Positions 49,643-56,849 of a stretch of 56,849 nucleotides of DNA are shown one piece after another (the first letter of the stretch is position 1; each line of letters starts with the position of its first letter). The notes under the pieces are model-generated. The model saw nothing but the letters and a program-made list of their open reading frames with translations, was not told the DNA's origin and made no database searches. A program made the position numbers and the translations under genes. This stretch comes from Brachionus koreanus (taxonomy: Eukaryota > Rotifera > Eurotatoria > Ploima > Brachionidae): assembly GCA_016987375.1 (NCBI GenBank), contig PJRA01000048.1, positions 2,101,334 to 2,158,182 on the forward strand. Reading direction: 5' to 3'.

Positions 49643-50739
49643 AAATCTGAAAAGACAAATATTTTTCTCTAGAATCTAAATTTAAATTGTGACTTTTATA
49701 TTCTGTTTTTAGTTTATTGCTAGATCTTTGTTAGATTTCTGAAATCAATTGAATGACAAATAGTATTCGATTAAATATTCAGATAAGTGTGGAAAATATT
49801 GTAAATGCAAATTCTTTAGGCGATCTTTTTCTATTTCTCAGGAATTTTATATTTTTGAAACAAACAATTTACAAGTTTAAAAAATTTTACTCTTGTTTGT
49901 TTTCAATTATTTTGATTTTTTGGTATTTTTTGTTTTTCGTTTTAAAATGAAAAACAAAATAGCATTTAAAAAGTATTCGATTCTTTTTTTTTAAACGAAA
50001 TATTTTTAATTAAAATTTTATTACAGAAAACCATTTAATTAAAGCAATTAAGAAATAATTATGAGAAGTTATGTATTTTAATAATTTGCTTTTGGGAGAC
50101 TAGATCCGAATTTTTTATTTTTTATTGTCTATAAATTTAATAAAATCACGCAAACATTAAAATTATTCATCAATGTCAAGTTTTTAAAAATTTAATTTTA
50201 ATTAGATCTAATTGACTTACAATTTTGTGTTTAAGACAGATCAATTAGCTTTGAACCAGATACATTTATTCTAAACATTGATCTTTTTATTAGAAAATTT
50301 GAGACAAAAATTTTAAATTTCAAGTCGCATTTAAGTCAAAGAATATATTTTTAATGTTAAATTTAATACAGATAATTTGAATTCTTTCATTTTTTAGGCT
50401 TATAGAATATTTTCTTAATCATTCATGTTAACTATAAAATTTTTTACAATTGGATAAAAAATAATTATTTGAAAAGAAAACACATAGTAAAAAGAAGCCT
50501 AAAATAAAATTTTATTTGTTAATTTTTTATCAAATTGTAAAGGCGTTTTAAAAGATGCAAAGGAGTAATGTTCAAATGTTGATTTTTTAAAGATAAGCCA
50601 AATTGCGTTACAATTTATTTTTGAATAAATTTAAAAAATCAGATTACTATGTGATTTTGAACATACTTTAAAAATTTATTTAAAGAAAAAAACTAAGAAA
50701 ATATTTTTAAACAATATCTAAATAAAGGTGTTGCACTCT
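49643..50739. other. Spacer, likely leader intron of the 191-aa gene
   Basis: On the minus strand, sequence leading to cttttcag at about 49650 looks like the 3' end of an intron or a trans-splice acceptor. No other gene is seen. Confidence 0.45.
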
Positions 50740-51128
50740 TTAATAATATTCTTCGTCATCAAAATTTCTTTCATACATTTGTCTTGTATCGAACAAATCT
50801 CTTTTACACATTCTATTGCAATAATTAGTAGCTTGTTTAACATTCAATCCTTTTTGACGCTGTTCACCTACACATTTAATACAATTTCTCAATCTTTCCG
50901 GGTGTCTTTAAAAAAATCTCTAATTTAAAATTAAAATTACTAGAATTTAATTTACTTTTTCGCAGTTAAATATGATTTGTCTCTTCTGGCGATCTCTTGA
51001 CTTGCATCTTCTTCTCCTGCCAAAATGAGATCCCTCAATTGCTCTCTTACCAATTCTTCAAAAGTAGTAGCCTTTACATGACAGACTACTATCAATGATA
51101 AAGCAAAAACAAAAACTAAAAGCTTCAT
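50740..51128 (-). CDS. Small secreted four-cysteine protein
   Basis: Two exons, 51128-50956 and 50905-50740, joined by a 50-bp GT-AG intron give 112 aa; it was assembled from splice sites because neither exon is a long ORF. Residues 1-20 are a signal peptide (MKLLVFVFALSLIVVCHVKA). The mature chain is charged and helix-prone (FEELVREQLRDLILAGEEDA), then carries C-x-x-C (CIKC) and about 20 residues later C-x-x-x-C (CNRMC), and ends acidic (NFDDEEYY). Two cysteine pairs on neighbouring helices suggest a disulfide-stapled helical hairpin. I know of no matching family. The last cysteine of the signal peptide is removed on cleavage, leaving four. Confidence 0.75.
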
Positions 51129-51731
51129 TTTATTTTATACTTAATTCTCAATATCTTCTCAATTCAAGATTAACTGCTTTTATAGTTAACAAAGTTTAAT
51201 TTATTAAACATTTGTGATGATTATGATTTATTATTTAAGAAAATATGTTCCAAGATAAAACTTGTTAATTTTTTGATTCTTAAAAATGCTAGAGGTTAAT
51301 CTAAAGCGTTCGATATAATAATTATAATTTTCAAATTATAATAACTCAAGATAATAAAACAATACCAGCTTTATGCTTAAAAAGATTTTAAAGGTTTTCT
51401 AATAGGTTTTTAAGCTTTAAATTATTATTAAACTTCTAAATTATCTAAGATGAATAAATATAGTGGCGTTTTTTTGATTTTAATTTAAAAATTGTTTGCT
51501 TAGACTTGAATTTTTATTGCTGTCCTAGATATCTAAAATAGCTAATTAGACCTGATTTGTTGAATATTAAGTTACACTTAAATTTCTGAAAATCTTAAAA
51601 ATAAATATAGATAAATTTAAATAATAAAATTATAATATTGATTTATATTATAATAAAAAATTTATTTTTTATTTGACGTATAAATTATATCTTGATGAAC
51701 ATTTTTTTCTTTTTTTATAATGAGATAAAAA
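51129..51731. other. Shared upstream region of two divergent genes
   Basis: The secreted four-cysteine gene and the vWA gene point away from each other, so this 600-bp AT-rich region must hold both promoters. I see no clear core element apart from generic TATAA-like words. Confidence 0.45.
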
Positions 51732-52520
51732 ATGAATACTGAAAATTTTCATAATTCTAGTAAAATTCAAGATTTAATAGCCAAACATGAGATTAGCGCT
51801 GATTATGCAAATCGCCTTCAATATCTGCATGGCTTTAAAACTGTTTTCATTTTTGATGATTCTGGATCAATGAATTCTGAGCTCGATGACTCACCACTCA
51901 ACAAATCTGCGTCTAATAAAGCGACAAGATGGAACGAGTTAGAATATTTTGCGAGTATTTCACTAGAGATAGCAAATCTTTTCGATTCAAATGGCTGCGA
52001 TGTATACTTTTTGAATCGTCAGCCTCCAGTTAAGAATATAACAAACGCATCAGATTTTCTAAATTATTTCAGACAAATTAAACCAGGTGGATATACACCT
52101 TTGACTCGAACTTTAAATCAGGTTCTATTGGATAATGCCAACATTGTGGCGTATGAGAAAAAGCTTCTTGTTATTATAGTCACTGATGGCGAACCGACTG
52201 ATCAATCAGGGAAAATTGACATTGATGGCTTTTATAAATGTTTGCTATCAAGAAAACCTAAGGACCGAATATACACCAATATAATTGCATGTACAGATGA
52301 ACAAGAATCAATAGATTATTTAAATAAATGGGACAGATCTTTGCCTAATTTGGATGTTGTAGATGATTTTAGATCTGAAAAAAAACAAATACAAAAAGTA
52401 AATGGCTCAAAATTCAGATTTAGCTACGGTGATTATGTGGTTAAATGTCTTCTTGGGTCCATTGATAAATCTTTAGATAAATGCGATGAAAATTCAAAGG
52501 AAAAGTGTTTAATTTCATGA
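51732..52520 (+). CDS. Cytosolic von Willebrand A-domain protein with CaaX box
   Basis: A single-exon 262-aa protein that is almost entirely one vWA domain. A complete MIDAS metal site is visible: D42-x-S44-x-S46 in FIFDDSGSMN, Thr122 in GGYTPLTRTL, and Asp152 in VIIVTDGEPTD. There is no signal peptide or transmembrane segment, so it should be intracellular, unlike integrin or matrix vWA proteins. It ends CDENSKEKCLIS; CLIS fits a CaaX prenylation signal, predicting membrane attachment. Similar stand-alone vWA proteins with a DDSGSM motif occur in protists, fungi and small invertebrates, with no firm function that I know. A 51-bp near-exact copy of residues about 86-102 lies at 56.67 kb. Confidence 0.85.
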   Translation: MNTENFHNSSKIQDLIAKHEISADYANRLQYLHGFKTVFIFDDSGSMNSELDDSPLNKSASNKATRWNELEYFASISLEIANLFDSNGCDVYFLNRQPPVKNITNASDFLNYFRQIKPGGYTPLTRTLNQVLLDNANIVAYEKKLLVIIVTDGEPTDQSGKIDIDGFYKCLLSRKPKDRIYTNIIACTDEQESIDYLNKWDRSLPNLDVVDDFRSEKKQIQKVNGSKFRFSYGDYVVKCLLGSIDKSLDKCDENSKEKCLIS

Positions 52521-53091
52521 AGGAGTGATCTAAATTGAAAAAAACAACTATGATTAAGACATCTTAATTTTCTATGAATCAAAAAAAAGGCAAAAAAAAG
52601 AAATATAAATAAAAACGTTTATTAAAAAAATAATTAATTTTGAATATTGAATAAATAAAATAAGCGAAAAGTGTTATATTAAAATAAAATTTTTATCTCT
52701 AAAAATGTAAAATTTTGCTTCTTTTATACATTTTTTTAAAGCTAATCAAAAGGCTATTGCATTTGGCTATAACATTAATATTAATCTCTTGATCAAAAAA
52801 GATACTATAAAATAAAATGTTGCTATTTTTAAATAATCAAAATAAAATTCAAACTGGAATATAAATAAAAAAAATTCGAAAAATTAAAATTAAGTTTTAA
52901 AAATATTTAAAAATTCAAAAACGTAAATTAAATAAAAAAAAAAAAGTTTAAAATAATTCAAAAAGATCACCCTCGCAGAAAAGCGTTGAATAAAAAACTT
53001 AAAGATAAAGAAAACAAATGTTAAAATCTCAATTAAAAAGCAAATATAAATAAGAATCTAAAATTCAACATTGTAAAAAATCTATAACAGA
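52521..53091. other. AT-rich spacer, no gene seen
   Basis: This is the intergenic stretch between the vWA gene and the small secreted protein gene. Both read rightward, and each is likely independently transcribed. Confidence 0.5.
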
Positions 53092-53415
53092 ATGAAATCA
53101 ATTTTATGTATCTTATTATTAGGATTGGCTGTATCTGCCATTCCGATTGAAAATGTCCAGAAAGATTTGATCTCAACAATTGTCGGTGCTTTGGGTTTGG
53201 ATCAAGTATGGAGCACAATTCAATCATTGGGTTCACAAACTTACTTGCAAATTGTTCAAATCGGTACCCAATTGTTGTTCGCTGGTCAACAACTCATCGA
53301 ACAAGCCAAACCAATCTTGAGCCAATTGGTCCAAGATTTACTCTCACACGCTGGTGACGCTGCTCCATTAGTTCAACAAGCTATTGCTCAATTGACTGGT
53401 CTTATTCAAGGTTGA
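53092..53415 (+). CDS. Small secreted amphipathic-helix protein, abundant type
   Basis: A 107-aa single-exon protein that I cannot assign to a family. MKSILCILLLGLAVSA is a clear signal peptide. The mature roughly 91 residues are rich in Gln, Leu, Ile and Ala, with no cysteine, in helix-forming repeats (VWSTIQSLGSQTYLQIVQIG, LLFAGQQLIEQAKPILSQLV, APLVQQAIAQLTGLIQG), which suggests a helical bundle or a surface-active/lipid-binding secretion. Its codons are strikingly different from neighbouring genes: more GC at third positions, with repeated use of ttg, caa, ggt, atc and gct. That is typical of a highly expressed gene. The stop is followed closely by an aataaa signal at about 53437. Confidence 0.8.
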   Translation: MKSILCILLLGLAVSAIPIENVQKDLISTIVGALGLDQVWSTIQSLGSQTYLQIVQIGTQLLFAGQQLIEQAKPILSQLVQDLLSHAGDAAPLVQQAIAQLTGLIQG

Positions 53416-54049
53416 ATGTTATTTTTATTTTATTGAATAAAATTATTTAATAGTTAGATGTTTTTCTTCTATTTTATTTTTAACCTTTTTAAGTTTTCAC
53501 CGGTTTGCTTAGTTACCTTCCAACATTTATATAATGTGCATAATTAATTTTGCTTATTTTATCGTCATTATGATCCTTTTCATCATATTTTCTTTCATAG
53601 TTTAGATTTTATTTCTTTCAGACCTAATCGTTTTGCTATTTGCAAACCAAGTTTTCATAAATTTGAGAAAGAATAATCTGTTTTTTTTATTAAAGAATAA
53701 CTTTAAAGGATAGTATAAAAATATATGAAAATATACTTTGAATTTGGATAAGAATTAAATAATTATACTTTATTTACTTTAGATGTTTTAATATTTATTT
53801 AAGTATTGTATTTTGACTTTATAATTTTAAAGCTGCGGACTAGATGTTTTATAGTCGAATTTTTTTTTAGGAAAATTACAATAAAATTTTTTTACTCCGT
53901 AAAAATCTACTAATTTTGCTATTATTCCTACTATTTACTCTTTTTTTTTTTATTTTTTATCGAAACTAAATTTTTTTTGCATGATTTTTACATATCCACT
54001 TGTGCTAATTTATTAACAATAAACTCAAGATATTTATCTGTCAACGAAG
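53416..54049. other. AT-rich spacer, no gene seen
   Basis: Apart from the poly-A signal of the preceding gene, nothing was recognised. Confidence 0.5.
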
Positions 54050-54450
54050 TATGTGTAATGTTAACATTAGTACCCTTGAGTCCGTCTATCCCATATCCTC
54101 GCTAGACGTTTAGGAGCAGCTATTTATGCTCCATTCTAACTTAAACGCTTAGGGTTTAGTTAGTTAACTAATCGAGTGATATCGACAGAGATGTCGCTAT
54201 ATCACAGTATGCTTGTCCAGAGATATCTTTGTCACAAGAGTAAAGAGTATCTTTAAGTTCTCAAAAGTTTTGAGTTTAACCAATCTAAATTAGTAGTGGC
54301 AGCCGTTCCCGCGATCCTTGGTTTTATCTCATTTTTTTTGGGATCGAGACTTGGTCGGTCTGGACGTATTTTTTCGAAGTATCTGCTACGGTCCTGTGCT
54401 GGGATTTTGGTGGACTATTATCCATGCCCGTTCAAATAAAACTTAACTAA
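54050..54450. mobile_element. GC-richer insertion, possibly LTR-element leader
   Basis: Base composition jumps well above the flanks. The stretch has no ORF. The word tggcagccgttcccgcgatc at 54297 resembles the primer-binding site and leader that follow the 5' LTR of some retroelements, and the preceding 240 bases would then be the LTR. No matching second LTR was found in the window, so this is only a candidate. Confidence 0.3.
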
Positions 54451-55236
54451 GTTACTTTAAATAAAACTGCTAAACTGGACAATCAAATGGTTGTAACTAA
54501 TTTATATTTTTGTCCCGGTTAGATTAAATAAAGACTCTAAAATATCATGAATTTTAGTTCGCCAAAATGGGTCTGGGTCCGCTAAGCACTTAGCTAAATA
54601 CGATTGATTCTGAAAAGAAAAAAATTAGCTAGATTGTTTTGGATTGTCTTGTAATATATAGCATTAAACGTGCTTTAAATCGAGATTTTGACCGGTTCGC
54701 TAAGACTGCATCCAACACTATTTAAAACACAAGCTTAAGAAGTCAGTAGTGATGCTTACAAAAAAGTTTGATGGTTTTATGAAATTTAATACAATAGAAC
54801 AGAACAAAATGTTAAAAATTCCTATAACTTTTCTTTTAAAAATCAAAACTAACTAATATAAATGCAACATGCTGCAATATTCAAAGTTGCACTATTATGT
54901 AAAATCTGGTAAAGTTGTACAAACTTAGCTTTATTTTAATTTGGACAAATTTGGCTATAGTCCAGTTTTCAGAGACGTTGTAAATCATTAGCAGACTTTG
55001 ACTTTTGGTGCATCTAAGTATGTTACAGTTCGTTGCACTTACAGAACTTATTAAAAGCCTTGAGAAAAAAAATTATAAGCTTTTTTATCATTAATTTTAG
55101 TTCTTTTTTTTATTTTGTACCAAATTTCACTAAACAAAGTATGATTTTATTTTTTTGAGAGTTGAGTGTCTGTAATTTAGTAAATGTAAATAAAAAGACA
55201 CAATAAAAAAGTTTATCGTAAAATTAGAACTTTAAT
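54451..55236. other. Spacer in mobile-element debris
   Basis: No ORF or repeat could be assigned. Composition is mixed, suggesting old insertions. Confidence 0.4.
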
Positions 55237-55337
55237 TTAACACTCAAAAGACCGGATGAGATAAAGGTGATTTTTTCTTTATTAGATATATGATAATAAA
55301 GAAAGTTTCAAATTGTCACCGATCCTTTGAGTGTTAA
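55237..55337. mobile_element. Tiny foldback element flanked by TTAA
   Basis: TTAA at 55237-55240 and 55334-55337 bracket a 93-bp imperfect palindrome. Its ends are cactcaaaagaccgg and the complement of ccgatcctttgagtg, with inner stems aaaggtga/tcacc and ctttatta/taataaag. TTAA target duplication is the hallmark of piggyBac-type elements, so this looks like a minimal piggyBac-like MITE. Confidence 0.65.
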
Positions 55338-55394
55338 ACAAAAAATTGGAAAAATTCTTTACGTGGATGGTTAAAAGCATTCCAAAGATGAAAA

Positions 55395-56045
55395 CTAAAT
55401 TATACTCGATTTGGTAGCGCAAAATCACCCGGTTACGCTCTTTGCATTAAATGGCTATCCGAAATTTGGTCAAACTTTAACTCAGCTGAAATCACGAGTA
55501 CCTTCAGTAAATGTGTAATTACTAATAAATATAATCTGCATTCGTGCTAAACTCATATATTGCAAACAAATACTGTTATAACTGATTACATAGACGATCT
55601 AGAAGAAAGTGATGATATTGATGGTTTTTTCTATGAACATCAATTTTTGTTTGATGAAATTATTAATATCAATACTGATCAATAACCAGCCGTCCCGGTG
55701 AATGAAAAAGACAACCAATAAGATATTTTAACGCCTCCTCTAACATCTTCCCATACATCTTCATTTGATACCATTAGCGAAGGTAGCAGTTTACAAATTA
55801 CAACAGTTATAAAGAACTCACAGCTACCATCCCGATTGTTACTTCCATTAAATTTATTTAGTTCAAGTGAGTTCTTACAACCGTCTGTGACGTCACAAAG
55901 AACTACACCGGGCGAATATCTTGAAGCAAATAGACAATCAACGCAGACGTCAACTCCAATTATGGTATCATTTCGCGACGTTTTCAACCGAGTTTTGGAT
56001 TTTTTACCCGGCATTAAACACGAAAAATCGGCATTTGAACTTTAA
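55395..56045 (+). mobile_element. DDE_1 (pogo/Jerky-type) transposase C-terminal relic
   Basis: The plus strand reads AKSPGYALCIKWLSEIWSNF and SAEITSTFSKCVITNKYNLH with a stop. This matches the end of DDE_1 transposases (PS..+..W+..AW..I....+..SFKKCGI). A second frame follows (ITDYIDDLEESDDIDGFFYE, then FLFDEIINIDTDQ). A last open stretch to TAA 56045 is Ser/Thr-rich and ends VFNRVLDFLPGIKHEKSAFE. The catalytic part is absent. It is not the copy at 44 kb, whose sequence differs. Confidence 0.6.
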
Positions 56046-56668
56046 TTTAACACAATTTAATTATAAACACATCAAAAGGGGGAGAGTTTAAATTGGGCGA
56101 GATGTAAGGTGATGCTTGGGCTAAAACCTAGGTTTTAGTTTTTGTTTACATAAAATGAAAAAAATTCATTATTTATATATTTAAAAAATGTTTTATAAAT
56201 TTTACAGAATTTATAAATTTAATTCATTAATCCAAGTTAAAAATTATTCAATAATGATTTCAGTTAAGAAAGGTAATTACCTTTATTTTAATTTAAAATT
56301 TGATATTTTTCAAAAATTTCATTATTTAAAAGAGATTAATTATTTGATGAGGGAAAACATTTCGGTTGTTTAGCTACTAAGTAAATTATCGATTTATGTA
56401 AAATTTTAATAAGATAATAAGTAATATAGAATATGTTGATGAAAAAGATATTTGACGTAGTAAAAAGTTAAAAAAATATTTCAATAGCTTTTGGAATTAT
56501 ATAAAGCCAAATTTTTAACTTCCCTCTCCAAAAAAAAAGATTCATAATCATCAAATATTTGTTAAATATTAAGTTTCAATTAAATTTTTAAATTCTTTAA
56601 AATAAATATTGATACGTTTGAATAGTAAGGTTTATAATTAAATATTGACTTATACTGAAATAAAAACA
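56046..56668. other. AT-rich spacer with a purine tract
   Basis: A GC-richer word aaaagggggagag at 56083-56095 looks like a polypurine tract but has no supporting LTR. No gene is seen. Confidence 0.4.
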
Positions 56669-56719
56669 CAAATGGCTGCGATGTATACTTTTTGAATCGT
56701 CAGCCTCCCGTTAAGAATA
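56669..56719 (+). pseudogene. 51-bp copy of part of the vWA gene
   Basis: It is identical to 51988-52038 at 50 of 51 positions (one a-to-c change in cctcccg). It corresponds to residues about 86-102 of the vWA protein (NGCDVYFLNRQPP). On its right the match ends at ...gaata, where the intact gene has gaatataac, and a transposon-like end begins. On its left the match stops at caaatgg and AT-rich spacer precedes. No other part of the gene is present in the window. Confidence 0.92.
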
Positions 56720-56849
56720 ACGGGTGATGCATAAGTAAATGGACAAAAGTTAAGTTAACTTGCCCGATCATGCAAATGATCAGGGGATCATATATATATT
56801 TACTTATAAACTACTAAAAATTAGCTATAATATTGCAAAAAATATATTT
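56720..56849. mobile_element. Start of a TA-inserted transposon, cut by window edge
   Basis: The sequence begins acgggtgatgcataagtaaa directly after a TA of the vWA copy, the pattern expected for a Tc1/mariner-type terminal repeat. The first four bases resemble the acggg start of the element at 20.6 kb. A partial inverted pair (ataagtaaat / atttacttat) lies within the first 110 bases. The far end is outside the window. Confidence 0.45.

Noticed and set aside
55679..56014. Minus-strand 111-codon ORF
   Set aside because: It is opposite the plus-strand transposase relic and has no independent support.
56083..56140. Polypurine tract and 3' LTR start (aaaagggggagag ... tgtaagg)
   Set aside because: No second copy of the putative LTR exists in the window and the preceding coding relic is a DNA-transposon transposase.

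Overview
The window is very AT-rich eukaryotic DNA. Genes are split by short GT-AG introns (about 56-65 bp, with a few of 1.8-3.5 kb) and separated by kilobase-scale AT-rich spacers littered with decayed transposons. The recognisable proteins are animal ones: ODF2/cenexin, FAM184, PDCD6/ALG-2, an Asteroid-type nuclease-fold protein, a calpain and a galactose sulfotransferase relic. Base composition, intron size and gene mix suggest a small invertebrate. A monogonont rotifer such as Brachionus fits best, but that is inference; no rRNA or mitochondrial marker is present to settle it. All splice junctions given here were read by eye from GT/AG sites, reading frame and family alignment.

Layout. 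0-3.5 kb: the end of a LINE reverse transcriptase and a frame-broken Gal3ST-type sulfotransferase. 3.5-9.9 kb (minus): ODF2 in six coding exons. 10-15.4 kb: two old plus-strand LINE relics around a younger minus-strand LINE whose long ORF is interrupted by two in-frame stops. 15.8-16.8 kb (minus): PDCD6 with two apparently mutually exclusive versions of the EF4 exon. 20.3-23.1 kb (plus): a NEK-like pseudokinase with a myristoylation-type N terminus and a mariner-type transposon in intron 1. 24.9-26.8 kb (plus): an intronless Asteroid-like protein. 29.8-30.2 kb (minus): a small secreted EF-hand protein. 32.3-41.4 kb (minus): FAM184 in eight exons, with a mariner relic and a MITE in its introns. 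43.5 kb: a small tail-anchored protein. 44-46.7 kb (minus): a pogo relic, then a calpain that ends in a CaaX box. 49-51.1 kb (minus): an unknown 191-aa protein and a secreted four-cysteine protein. 51.7-53.4 kb (plus): a cytosolic vWA protein with a CaaX box and a secreted amphipathic protein. 54-56.8 kb: GC-richer mobile-element debris, plus a 51-bp copy of part of the vWA gene next to a transposon-like end.

The genes do not form a pathway. ODF2 belongs to centrioles and cilia; FAM184 is also a long coiled-coil protein. A possible shared theme is lipid anchoring of soluble proteins: the calpain (CLVM), the vWA protein (CLIS) and the pseudokinase (MGLQTS). The most interesting points are the duplicated PDCD6 exon, the prenylation-type calpain and vWA proteins, and the partial vWA copy at the right edge.
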